Of a DNA stretch of 32,811 bases, positions 1 through 7,622 are shown in pieces. The stretch spans positions 12,155-44,965 of the forward strand of contig VBFZ01000124.1 in the NCBI GenBank assembly GCA_005880805.1, in the 5' to 3' direction. Position numbers and translations under genes: made by a program. Under the pieces are notes generated by a model. That model did not search any database. It saw only the letters and a list, made by a program, of their open reading frames with translations, and was not told the origin of the DNA. Numbering within the stretch: the stretch's first letter is position 1; each line of letters opens with the position of its first letter. The DNA is from Chloroflexota bacterium. GTDB lineage: Bacteria; Chloroflexota; Limnocylindria; Limnocylindrales; CSP1-4.

Positions 1-467
1 CCCTCGAGATGGTCGGTCGTCATGATGAGGGCGTCCTCGCCGTTGTCGCTGTAGTAGCTGGGACGCAGTCCGACTGGTCTGAAGCCGTACTTCTCGTACA
101 GCCGGCGGGCGGGCAGGTTCGAGAGCCTCACTTCCAGGGTGGCCTCGCGCGCGTGGCGCGCCAGGGCGAGGTCGAGCAGCGCGAGAAGCAGCCGCTCGCC
201 GATTCGCTGGCGGCGCCAGGGCGGATCGACGGCAAAGGTGGTGATGTGGGCTTCGTCGACCATCAGCCACATCCCGGCGTAGCCGACGACCTCGTCATCG
301 ACGCGAACCACCAGATACGTCGCGAGACGATTGGTCTCGATCTCCGTCCGGTACGCGTGCGGCGGCCACGGTGTGCTGAAGCTCCGCCGTTCGATGTCGT
401 GGACGGTCGGCAGGTCGGCGAGGCCCATCCCGTCGATGACAAACCTTACGGGCGGCCGTGCGACCAC
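1..467 (-). CDS. rimI: Ribosomal-protein-alanine N-acetyltransferase RimI, 3' end cut by window
   Basis: About 155 codons of a GNAT acetyltransferase remain open to the window edge; the last codons read ALIMTTDHLE. Motifs: VHDIERRSFSTPWPPHAYRT (N-terminal RimI signature), FAVDPPWRRQRIGERLLLAL (acetyl-CoA loop of motif A) and NLPARRLYEKYGFRPVGLRP (motif B), then YYSDNGEDALIM. RimI acetylates the N-terminal alanine of S18; some homologues act on other proteins. The start is GTG (465-467), seven bases after AAGGAG; an ATG at 426-428 is an alternative. Only a few C-terminal residues should be missing. Confidence 0.94.
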   Translation of the reverse strand, partial: MVARPPVRFVIDGMGLADLPTVHDIERRSFSTPWPPHAYRTEIETNRLATYLVVRVDDEVVGYAGMWLMVDEAHITTFAVDPPWRRQRIGERLLLALLDLALARHAREATLEVRLSNLPARRLYEKYGFRPVGLRPSYYSDNGEDALIMTTDHLE

Positions 468-1141
468 GCGATCTCTCCTTCGACGCGAGCGACCCCGCGC
501 GGCAACGTCACGTAATCGGGCACGAGCGCTGCGAGGTCGTCACCGCCCCGCTCCGCGAACCTCGCCGCTCCGAGCCGGACCAGCGCGCTGCCGAGGGCGG
601 CGACGGCCGCACCGCCAAGCTCGACGGCGTCGCTCGGTGCGCGTCCGTCGAGATCGACCGCGACGAGGCCTGTCCCGGGGGGCAGCTCGGGCTCCGTTCC
701 CCCTGGGAGGAGCGTGGCAGTCCCCTCGTTGACGAGAACGCGATCCGACGGACCGGCCGGAACCAGCAGGGCCAGCGGCGGCGCGGCGTGGCCGAGCTCA
801 CGGGCTGCAGCGTCGAGGAGCGCGGCGGCGGTAGACACCCCGACGATCGGGCGGCCCAGGCCGACCGCCAGGCCCTTCGCCGTGGCGAGGCCGACACGCA
901 GTCCCGTGAACGCGCCGGGGCCGGTTCCCACAATGACAGCCACGATCCGGGAAAGCCGGAAGTTGTTCTCGCTGACCACCCGCCTGATCGTGGGCAGGAG
1001 CGTTTCGCCGTGGCAGAAGCCCGGCAGCCACCAGGTTTCCGCGAGTCGCGTTCCATCACGAGCGCCCAGGGCGACCACGGCCTTGTTCGTTGCCGTATCG
1101 AGCGCCAGCAGGGCGTGCCGTCGTCCGTTCGCCTCGGCCAT
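446..1141 (-). CDS. tsaB: tRNA threonylcarbamoyladenosine biosynthesis protein TsaB
   Basis: A 231-residue ASKHA-fold protein with LLALDTATNKAVVALGARDG at the N-terminus and the signature IVGTGPGAFTGLRVGLATAK, characteristic of TsaB (YeaZ). It scaffolds TsaD and TsaE in t6A synthesis. The length is normal. It overlaps the following rimI gene by 22 bases. The tsaE-tsaB-rimI order is common, often followed by tsaD, which would lie beyond position 1. Confidence 0.96.
   Translation of the reverse strand: MAEANGRRHALLALDTATNKAVVALGARDGTRLAETWWLPGFCHGETLLPTIRRVVSENNFRLSRIVAVIVGTGPGAFTGLRVGLATAKGLAVGLGRPIVGVSTAAALLDAAARELGHAAPPLALLVPAGPSDRVLVNEGTATLLPGGTEPELPPGTGLVAVDLDGRAPSDAVELGGAAVAALGSALVRLGAARFAERGGDDLAALVPDYVTLPRGVARVEGEIAWSHGRP
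475..480 (-). promoter_or_regulatory. Ribosome binding site deciding the rimI start
   Basis: AAGGAG on the minus strand inside the end of tsaB, seven bases before the GTG at 465-467. It supports a 22-base overlap between tsaB and rimI. Confidence 0.65.
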
Positions 1142-1142
1142 G

Positions 1143-1619
1143 TCAGGAGGCCGCCTCCAGGAAGCGGACGTACGAATCGTCGCGAGCCTGGATGCGGATC
1201 TCGCGTGGATCGTCGCCGGTGCCCTCGAGCGTCACGTCCAATCGTGCCGCGGGCAGCGCCCCCGCCAGCCGATCCGCCCATTCGATGACGGTCACGCCCT
1301 CGGCCTGGCGCTCATCGAGGAGTCCGCCCGCCAGTGCCTCGGAAGCGTCGGCCAGGCGGTAGAGGTCGAGGTGGAACAGAGGCAGGCGTCCAGGGTATTC
1401 GGCCATCAGCACGAAGCTCGGCGAGTTGACGGTCTGCTGCACGCCGAGGCCCTTCGCAAACCCCTTCGCGAGCTGGGTCTTCCCGGCTCCGAGCTCGCCA
1501 TACAGCGCGATGACGTCGCCAGCCCGAGCCTTCGACGCGAGCGCGGACCCGAGCCTGCGCGTCGCGTCGGCGTCGCGGCTGGGAACGGCTCGCTCGAGGC
1601 GATCGAGGGTGGTCGACAT
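1143..1619 (-). CDS. tsaE: tRNA threonylcarbamoyladenosine biosynthesis ATPase TsaE
   Basis: A 158-residue protein with the P-loop GELGAGKTQ (41-49), the NSPSFVLMAEY motif and FHLDLYRLADASE, typical of TsaE (YjeE). It is the ATPase that drives turnover of the TsaB-TsaD complex in t6A37 modification. The ATG at 1617-1619 gives the family length; the frame is open 13 codons further upstream. tsaB starts one base after the stop. Confidence 0.97.
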   Translation of the reverse strand: MSTTLDRLERAVPSRDADATRRLGSALASKARAGDVIALYGELGAGKTQLAKGFAKGLGVQQTVNSPSFVLMAEYPGRLPLFHLDLYRLADASEALAGGLLDERQAEGVTVIEWADRLAGALPAARLDVTLEGTGDDPREIRIQARDDSYVRFLEAAS

Positions 1620-1678
1620 GCGACGAGGGTACCGGAAGCGCCTCCGGACGCCGCACACAGAGCGTCGGCGAGCCGGCC

Positions 1679-1733
1679 TCGGTCAGACGAAGACGAAGCC
1701 CTGGAGTCGGCCCGCGGCTTCGGTCAGACGAAG
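1679..1733. repeat. Short direct repeat and hairpin after the uncharacterised gene
   Basis: tcggtcagacgaag is present at 1679-1692 and 1720-1733. The second copy contains the stop codon of the preceding gene. Between them cgaagcc and ggcttcg can pair (seven-base stem, about 15-base loop). No T tract follows. The 104-base spacer 1620-1723 holds no gene. Confidence 0.45.
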
Positions 1734-2716
1734 CGCTCGAGGTCGGCCAGCGGCACCGGCGTCGGCGGACCGTCGTCGAAGCGGACGAAGCCCGCCTCCA
1801 GGTGGACGGCCGCCCCGAAGCGTCGTGGCCCGGCGGGACCGGCCCAGCGACCCTCGCGACCCGCCATCGGCCCACTCGCCACCCTGACCCAGTCGGCGGG
1901 TGGCGTGGGTACCGATTCCACGCGACGGAAGAGGAGCTGTGGCGGATCGCCGACGATCGCCACCTCGTTGCCCTCCAGCGACGCGAGCAGCTCCATCACC
2001 GGCGAGGCAATCCGGCGGCGGAGCACGCCATCGAGGACGAGCACGGCGAACGGCGCCAGCTGGTGCACACTCGCGCGCTGCCGGCGCTCCGACGCCTCGA
2101 AGTCGCGCAAGTCCTTGCCGGACAGGGCGGCGACGACCACACCCCGAACGCCCATCGCGCGGGCCCGGGTCAGCGTCTCGGCCTCGACGCGCGACCCGAC
2201 CACCAGGATCGAGCCCGATCGACCGACGTCGAGGGCAGCCGGGCGGAGCTCGCCGTCGGCCCCGGTCGCGATTTCCAGCCGGCCGCGGCTCGGCCCGCCG
2301 ATCGCGAGGACGCCGGCGAGGGAGTCCGCGGCGGCCTCGACCACCAGCCCGGTCGCCGTGTCGGCCGAGCGGACGATGCCGCTGATCGGCGATTCGAGGG
2401 GCTCTCGCTGCCCGCCGCTCAGCAGCCACGTTCGCTGGCCCGCGCTCAGGAGCGGGCTGTCTCCGGCCTCTTCGCGGCGTCGCCGGCCAGTTTCCTCGAC
2501 GAGCGGGTCGCGGAGCCGGTCGGCCAGCAGGATTCCGGCCGAGATCGTCTGCCCGGGGGCGACCCGGACCGTGTCGGCCATCGAGAGCGGAAACCGGAGC
2601 GTCGGCGATCGCTGAACCAGCGGTCGAGCTGTCACCAGCCCGAGCCCGTTGGCCATTGCCACGCCGCCGCCGGTCCCGTTGTTGCCAGACGCGGGGTGAC
2701 CGATTGGTCCCGTCAT
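1724..2716 (-). CDS. Uncharacterised protein coupled to the MutL-like gene
   Basis: A 330-residue protein with no signal peptide. Three parts can be guessed. Residues about 50-140 have a barrel-sandwich-like pattern (VRVAPGQTISAGILL, ESPISGIVRSADTATGLVVE). Residues about 155-250 look like an alpha/beta domain (GRSGSILVVGSRVEAETLTR, AMGVRGVVVAALSGKDL). Residues about 275-330 look like a KOW/SH3 barrel (WVRVASGPMAGREGRWAG, ending PVPLADLERFV). The ATG at 2714-2716 overlaps the MutL-like TGA, so the two are probably made together. I do not recognise a named family. Its stop lies in a 14-base sequence repeated 41 bases downstream. Confidence 0.8.
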   Translation of the reverse strand: MTGPIGHPASGNNGTGGGVAMANGLGLVTARPLVQRSPTLRFPLSMADTVRVAPGQTISAGILLADRLRDPLVEETGRRRREEAGDSPLLSAGQRTWLLSGGQREPLESPISGIVRSADTATGLVVEAAADSLAGVLAIGGPSRGRLEIATGADGELRPAALDVGRSGSILVVGSRVEAETLTRARAMGVRGVVVAALSGKDLRDFEASERRQRASVHQLAPFAVLVLDGVLRRRIASPVMELLASLEGNEVAIVGDPPQLLFRRVESVPTPPADWVRVASGPMAGREGRWAGPAGPRRFGAAVHLEAGFVRFDDGPPTPVPLADLERFV

Positions 2717-4344
2717 GCTTCGAGGTCCGGCCACAGCGAGCGCTGCCATTCGGCGAGCTGGTCGCGCCGCCGATCCGAGCCCTCCGGGAGCCGGAGCGGA
2801 ACGTCGCGCAGGTCCACGATGAGACCGGCCAGTCCTCCGCTGACCTCGATCCCGAACTTGCGCCCGCGGGTGCCGACCGTGACAGGCTCCCGGAACTCGA
2901 GTTCGGCACTCGCCAGCTGACCGGGCGGAACGTCCACGATCTCGAGTCCTCCAGGGACCAGCTCCCGTTCCTGGGATCGCCCGTCCGACCGAACCGCGAT
3001 GCGCCCGATGGGCCGACCGCCCTTGAGGCCCTGCGCGACGACGACGCTCCCCACCGGAAGGAGCACTTCGTCCAGCAGGTCGTCGATGAGCTGGCGCCGT
3101 TCCCCGTCATCGTCGAGCGTCCCGAGTGGACCGAGAAGCCGGGCGTGATCGATGGCGAGCTGGGCCGCGCCGGATCGGCGGCGGATGTCGGCCAGCGCCA
3201 GGGCGATTGCCGGCGCAGGGCCCGAGGACCAGACTCCGCCGGTCGCCACGACCAGATCGGCGGGAGGCAGCGCGGAGATCGCCGGCGTGGCGTCGATCAG
3301 GCGCGAAACCGCGACTCGTGCCGCCGCCAGCCGCAGGAGCGCGCCGTCGCCCTGGGCATCCGCCCATGGGCGAAACCGCAGTTCGCGGAGCCTGTCGCGA
3401 AGCCGCGTGCGATCGAGCGGCAGCGTCGACCAGGCGAGGACCGCGTCCACGGTCGCCTCGTCCGGTTCCGGCGGGAACAGCGCCGCGGCCGCGCTCTCGG
3501 AAGCGAGCGATCCAGCTCCGGAGGGCTCCCCGGCAGAGGGCCATGCTGCCGCACGGAGGCCGCCGTCGAGGCCGATCTCGAGCGCTTCGACTCGCCGGTC
3601 GACTACTGCAGCCAGCGACTTCGTTGCCTGCGCAATCCCCTGTCGCCCGTCGTCCGGACGCGCGCGCAGTCCGCCCAGGAAGATCGTCAGCGGGGCTCCG
3701 GGAGGGTCCCCCGCGTTCGGCGCGGGCGCAAACAGGCGCTCGGGGGCCGGCCTGGCAGGAGCGGCCTCTGCATTCGACTCGGTGGTTCCGCTTTGTCCGC
3801 CGGACGCCGCGACTGCGCCGGACAGCACGAGTGGGAGGCCCGGCCGACGCTCAGCGATGGCGTCGGCGACGAGGTTGAGCTCCTCGAGCCGGCGGCGCTC
3901 GTCGCCGAGCGGCGGGTCGGCACATCCGATGAGGGCGGCGTCGACGCCTGGTGCGAGCGCGGCATCCACGAGCTTCAGGAGGTCGCCATGCTCGAGGCTC
4001 GCGGGGCGAACGCGCCATCCAGCCCGATCCGCCGCCGCGGCGAGCGAGTCGCGCCGCGCGTTCGTTGGGGCAAGCACGGCCAGCAGGCCTCGTGGCGCAG
4101 TCCGGGCGACCAGCCTGCCGATCGCGCTCGCTCTCGCGGGGATGGCAAGCTCTTCGACGATCTGCGGCGATGCCTCGCGAAGCCGGGCCAGGAGGAGGTC
4201 GAGCATCGGCTCGGGATCGCTGGTCGCCGGCATGGCCAGGCTGCCGAGGAGCCGCCATTGGCCCTGGAGGCGGCCGATCAGGGCTGCGGCTGTGGTGGCG
4301 GCGCCCAAGTCCAGCGTCAGGAATACGCGCGGGTCGCTCGTCAC
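2713..4344 (-). CDS. GlmL/MutL-like ASKHA-family protein
   Basis: A 543-residue protein. The N-terminus FLTLDLGAATTAAALIGRLQ reads like the phosphate-1 loop of the actin/Hsp70/sugar-kinase fold. A central glycine motif, DLVVATGGVWSSGPAPAIAL, is followed by LAIDHARLLGPLGTL, and the end by GGLAGLIVDLRDVPLRLPEG. This layout matches glutamate-mutase-associated MutL/GlmL proteins, which may act as chaperones for B12-dependent mutases. No mutase or B12 gene is in the window, so the partner is unknown. The start is GTG (4342-4344). The stop overlaps the next gene as ATGA. The assignment rests on remembered family resemblance. Confidence 0.75.
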   Translation of the reverse strand: MTSDPRVFLTLDLGAATTAAALIGRLQGQWRLLGSLAMPATSDPEPMLDLLLARLREASPQIVEELAIPARASAIGRLVARTAPRGLLAVLAPTNARRDSLAAAADRAGWRVRPASLEHGDLLKLVDAALAPGVDAALIGCADPPLGDERRRLEELNLVADAIAERRPGLPLVLSGAVAASGGQSGTTESNAEAAPARPAPERLFAPAPNAGDPPGAPLTIFLGGLRARPDDGRQGIAQATKSLAAVVDRRVEALEIGLDGGLRAAAWPSAGEPSGAGSLASESAAAALFPPEPDEATVDAVLAWSTLPLDRTRLRDRLRELRFRPWADAQGDGALLRLAAARVAVSRLIDATPAISALPPADLVVATGGVWSSGPAPAIALALADIRRRSGAAQLAIDHARLLGPLGTLDDDGERRQLIDDLLDEVLLPVGSVVVAQGLKGGRPIGRIAVRSDGRSQERELVPGGLEIVDVPPGQLASAELEFREPVTVGTRGRKFGIEVSGGLAGLIVDLRDVPLRLPEGSDRRRDQLAEWQRSLWPDLEA

Positions 4345-4376
4345 CCCGTAATGCTACCCGCCAGCGGCGGGAGCTC

Positions 4377-4667
4377 TCAGGCGTCCCAGGCGATCTCTTC
4401 TTCGATCTCCTCGAGACGGGCGATCAGTTGCTCGATGCCGTCGTCGTCGGCCAGGATCTCGCTCGCCGACGCGAACTCGCCGCCGAACAGGCCGCGCAGC
4501 ACCGGATCGAAGAACAGCATCGCGTTCGGCCCGAGCGGCCGGTATGGCCGGCTGGCCTGCAGGAAGTGGACCGCGGGAGCGGTCAGTCCGCGCAGCTGGA
4601 TCTCGCGGGCCACCTGCTCCACCAGGTCGTCGCGCTGCTCCTGGACCTGCTCCGGCGGGAGAGTCAT
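4377..4667 (-). CDS. Small conserved-looking protein of unknown function
   Basis: A 96-residue protein without signal peptide. The middle part (about 20-65: EIQLRGLTAPAVHFLQASRP, PLGPNAMLFFDPVLRGLFGG) resembles, from memory, small proteins seen beside methylmalonyl-CoA/glutamate-mutase-related genes in Chloroflexota, with a moderately hydrophobic helix that could touch the membrane. The end is strongly acidic (IEQLIARLEEIEEEIAWD) and probably helical. It overlaps the macro gene by four bases. A GlmL/MutL-like gene follows after 32 bases. I cannot assign a function. Confidence 0.8.
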   Translation of the reverse strand: MTLPPEQVQEQRDDLVEQVAREIQLRGLTAPAVHFLQASRPYRPLGPNAMLFFDPVLRGLFGGEFASASEILADDDGIEQLIARLEEIEEEIAWDA

Positions 4668-5227
4668 GCGCCCGACCCGCTCGATTGCCCGGCGATCGCG
4701 CCAGGCGGTTGCTCGGAGGCCGTGCTCGGTTCGGCCAGTGCCCGCTCGAACACGTGGTAGGCCGTCGCCCCGCGGAGGGCGAAGATCACGGCGTTGAGGC
4801 TCGGGGTCGCCGGAAGCTCCTCGCGCACGGTGCTGACCGTGATGCGCGCCCCCTCTTCGAGGGGGAACCCGCCTACGCCGGTGCCGAGCGCCGGGAAGGC
4901 GATGCTCGTCACGTTGTTCTCTCTCGCGCGCGCCATGGCGCTGCGCACGGCCTTCTCGATGACGGGCCCGCTCGTCCGCCGATCACGATCGAGCGAGACG
5001 GCATGGATCACGAGTCGGGCGGCCAGGGTGCCGGCGTTGGTGACGACCGCTTCACCGAGATCGATGGGACCCTGTCGAACGGCCGCGAACTCGATCGAGT
5101 CACCGCCCGCGCGCTTGATCGCCCCCCCGACGCCGGTGGCCATCCAGAGCGAGGGGTTGGCGGGGTTCACGATCGCGTCCACCTCGAGGTCGCAGATGTC
5201 TCCGTTCCAGAGTTCGATAGGCGCCAC
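4664..5227 (-). CDS. Macro-domain (ADP-ribose-binding) protein
   Basis: A 187-residue protein; residues 1 to about 165 form a macro domain. Motifs: GDICDLEVDAIVNPANPSLW (start of the ligand loop), GVGGAIKRAGG, and FPALGTGVGGFPLEEGA (diphosphate loop). Macro domains bind ADP-ribose or its derivatives, and many remove ADP-ribose from proteins, nucleic acids or acetyl-ADP-ribose; the substrate here cannot be told. A Ser/Gly/Ala-rich tail follows. The start is GTG (5225-5227), needed to keep the conserved first strand, which places it 61 bases inside the alr 3' end. The stop overlaps the next gene as ATGA. Confidence 0.92.
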   Translation of the reverse strand: MAPIELWNGDICDLEVDAIVNPANPSLWMATGVGGAIKRAGGDSIEFAAVRQGPIDLGEAVVTNAGTLAARLVIHAVSLDRDRRTSGPVIEKAVRSAMARARENNVTSIAFPALGTGVGGFPLEEGARITVSTVREELPATPSLNAVIFALRGATAYHVFERALAEPSTASEQPPGAIAGQSSGSGA

Positions 5228-6426
5228 GCGTAGGTCTCCTCCGTGAGCGTCCTCAGACCCACGGGTACGGCCGAGCGATAGTACACCCGGGCTACCCGCC
5301 GAGCCATCGCGGTCACCACCTCGTACGAGATGGTGGTGCGCCTCTGCGCCAAGTCCAGCGCCGTGATCCGATGCCCGTCCTGCTCGCCGAACAGCACGAA
5401 TTCGTCGTCCACGCCGACCGGTGGGCCGGGGACGTCGGTCACCTCGGCCATGACGGCGTCCATCGCGACCGTTCCGACCAGCGGGACGCGGACGCCGCGC
5501 ACGAGGGCCTCGGCGCGGTTCGAAAGCTCTCGGGGCCAGCCATCCCCGTAGCCGATCGGCAGCGTCGCAATGCGGCTGGGGCGGGAGGTCTCGAAGCTCG
5601 GCCCATAGCTCACCCCATGGCCGGCGGGCAGATCCACGACGCGGACCGCACGAGCGTGGAGTGACATGGCCGGCTCGAGGCGCTGCGCGGCCGCGATAAG
5701 GCTCGGATCCGCGGTCAGCCCGTCGGGGATGAGGCCGTAGGTCGAGAGGCCGAGTCGCACGCTGTCGAACGGCGGGACGCTCGCGGCCAGCAGGCCGCCG
5801 CTGGCCGCGATGTGGCGCAACGCGACGTCAGGATCCGAGGTACCCAGGGTTGCCAGGGCGCGCTCGAAGCGGGCGTGCTGCGCCGACGTCCGGCTCCGGT
5901 CACCGGCGGCCGAGAGGTGCGACCAGATGCCTGCCAGCCTCACGTCGGGTGCGTCGGCGATCGCGGCAAGCGCGTTTGGCAGATCGCCCTCGTCGAAGCC
6001 TCCCCGGCCCAGGCCCGTCTCGACCTCCACCTGAATCGTGAGAGGGTGACTCTGACTCGATCCCCCACCTCGACCGCGTCGGATGGCGGCGAGCGTCCGG
6101 GCGAGCAGGTCCATGTCGCCCGCGGTCAGTGCGACGTCGAGACCTGCGGCGTCCGGAGCGAGATCGGGCGGAACCGGGTAGAGGACGAGGATCGGGAGGC
6201 GGATTCCGCCTCGACGAAGCTCTACCGCCTCGTCCAGGGTCGCGACGGAGAAACCGTCCACGCCGCAGGTCTCGAGCCAGCTCGCCGTCCCGAGGGCGCC
6301 ATGCCCGTACGCGTCGGCCTTGACGACCGGCTCGAGGCGGACGCCGTGGGGCAGGCCGGATCGGATGGCGGCAGTGTTCGCCGAGAGGCGATCGAGGTCG
6401 ATCGCGAGCCACGCGGTGCGCGGCAA
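5167..6426 (-). CDS. alr: Alanine racemase
   Basis: A PLP enzyme that supplies D-alanine for peptidoglycan. With a TTG start at 6424-6426 it has 419 residues. The PLP lysine is K36 in VVKADAYGHG. The second catalytic region is GHGVSYGPSFETSRPSRIAT, then PIGYGDGWPR and VPLVGTVAMDAVMAEVTDV with the catalytic-domain Cys position replaced by Ala/Met. The start is uncertain: no Shine-Dalgarno precedes the TTG, and the frame is open upstream through nnrD; a CTG at 6502-6504 would overlap the nnrD TGA as CTGA. The C-terminus runs about 30 residues past the usual end and overlaps the macro-domain gene by 61 bases. Confidence 0.9.
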   Translation of the reverse strand: MPRTAWLAIDLDRLSANTAAIRSGLPHGVRLEPVVKADAYGHGALGTASWLETCGVDGFSVATLDEAVELRRGGIRLPILVLYPVPPDLAPDAAGLDVALTAGDMDLLARTLAAIRRGRGGGSSQSHPLTIQVEVETGLGRGGFDEGDLPNALAAIADAPDVRLAGIWSHLSAAGDRSRTSAQHARFERALATLGTSDPDVALRHIAASGGLLAASVPPFDSVRLGLSTYGLIPDGLTADPSLIAAAQRLEPAMSLHARAVRVVDLPAGHGVSYGPSFETSRPSRIATLPIGYGDGWPRELSNRAEALVRGVRVPLVGTVAMDAVMAEVTDVPGPPVGVDDEFVLFGEQDGHRITALDLAQRRTTISYEVVTAMARRVARVYYRSAVPVGLRTLTEETYAWRLSNSGTETSATSRWTRS

Positions 6427-6500
6427 CGGTGGCAGGTCCGGGGCGGCCGTAGCGGTGACCGCCCCAGCTTCGGGTCGCGCCTGCCGTGACGGCTTCGGGA

Positions 6501-7622
6501 TCAGGAGCGACGACCGACCGTGGCCGGCGGCCGAACCTCGGCCGGAGTCGGAGCCTCGGCAGCCGCGGATTCGCGCCCCTCGGCCGATGCCTCCCGCACG
6601 CCGAACCCGACCGGCTTGCGAGTCTTCGGCAACAGGGCGGCCAGTCGCTTGCGTGCGAACGCGACCTGGTCGGGCAGATCCGAGGCGAGCAACCCGGCGT
6701 CTCCGAGGCGGTCGCGCACGGCCTCGCCTGCAAGCCCGTGGAGGTAGACGCCCAGGCGAGCCGCGGCGAACGGATCGAGTCCCTGGGCCAGGAGCGCGCC
6801 GATCACCCCCGCCAGGACGTCCCCGGTGCCGCCGCTGGCCATCGCCGGGTTCTCGAACGGCGCGACGGCGAGCGACCCGTCCGGCGAGGCGATGACCGTC
6901 CGCGCCCCCTTCAGGACCACGACCTGGCCCCATTCGGCCGCGGCCGCCCGGCTGACGCTGGCTCGCGCCGTGTCGTCGGCGACCAGGTCGCCATCGGTGT
7001 CGGCTTCGTGGCCGCTGCCGGCACGCAGGCGCGCGAACTCGCCCGCGTGCGGTGTCAGGACCGCGTGGCGTCGGGTGTTCTCCCACCAGCGGTCGGTCGA
7101 GGCGAGCGATCGCAGCGCCTCCGCGTCGAGAACGACCGGCGCGGGCGTTTGCTCGTCGGGCACCGCCAGCAGCGCTGCAATGAGCTCGCGGGTGGAGAGC
7201 CCCGGCCGCAGCCCGGGGCCGACGACCATCGCGTCGTGGTCGTGGTCCAGGATCCTGGCCAGGGCCTCCTCCGGCTCGACCTCCTCGACGTCGTCCTCCG
7301 GCAGTCCCATCGTGGTCGCCTCCACGACCTTTGCCGCGAAGAGCGGCTGGAGCGACTCGGGTATCGCCAACGTGACGAGGCCGACACCCCCGCGGCCGGC
7401 GGCGCGGCACACGAGGAGCGCCGCCCCCGCGTAGTCGAGCGAACCGGCAACGACGAGGAGCTTTCCGAAGGTGCCCTTATGGCCACGTTCGGGACGCTTG
7501 GGCACGAGCTGGGCGGCGGCGGCATCATCGAGCGTGACGGCCCCTTCGACGACGGGAACGGCCGCGGGCGACGTCGGATCGTCATGTCGCCGGCCGAACC
7601 CGAACGGTCCCCGGTCAGGCAC
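6501..7622 (-). CDS. nnrD: ADP-dependent (S)-NAD(P)H-hydrate dehydratase
   Basis: A 373-residue ribokinase-fold enzyme that repairs hydrated NAD(P)H. Visible are GHKGTFGKLLVVAGS (47-61), TPHAGEFARL (190-199) and the catalytic-loop NPAMASGGTGDVLAG (258-271). In most bacteria this domain is fused behind an NnrE epimerase domain; here only about 45 residues precede it, so the epimerase half is absent. The C-terminus has an Ala/Pro/Glu-rich tail of about 40 residues. The start is taken as GTG (7620-7622) because GGAGG lies six bases upstream. Upstream in-frame ATG (7637) and GTG (7667) lack such a site. Confidence 0.92.
   Translation of the reverse strand: MPDRGPFGFGRRHDDPTSPAAVPVVEGAVTLDDAAAAQLVPKRPERGHKGTFGKLLVVAGSLDYAGAALLVCRAAGRGGVGLVTLAIPESLQPLFAAKVVEATTMGLPEDDVEEVEPEEALARILDHDHDAMVVGPGLRPGLSTRELIAALLAVPDEQTPAPVVLDAEALRSLASTDRWWENTRRHAVLTPHAGEFARLRAGSGHEADTDGDLVADDTARASVSRAAAAEWGQVVVLKGARTVIASPDGSLAVAPFENPAMASGGTGDVLAGVIGALLAQGLDPFAAARLGVYLHGLAGEAVRDRLGDAGLLASDLPDQVAFARKRLAALLPKTRKPVGFGVREASAEGRESAAAEAPTPAEVRPPATVGRRS

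Noticed and set aside
714..4797. Long plus-strand open frames opposite tsaB, tsaE and the MutL-like pair
   Set aside because: They overlap well-supported minus-strand genes, contain no recognised motif and have the composition of antisense frames in G+C-rich DNA.
6427..7410. Upstream extension of the alr frame across nnrD
   Set aside because: It lies inside nnrD in another frame and has the Arg/Gly-rich composition of a shadow frame; Alr homology begins only near 6426.
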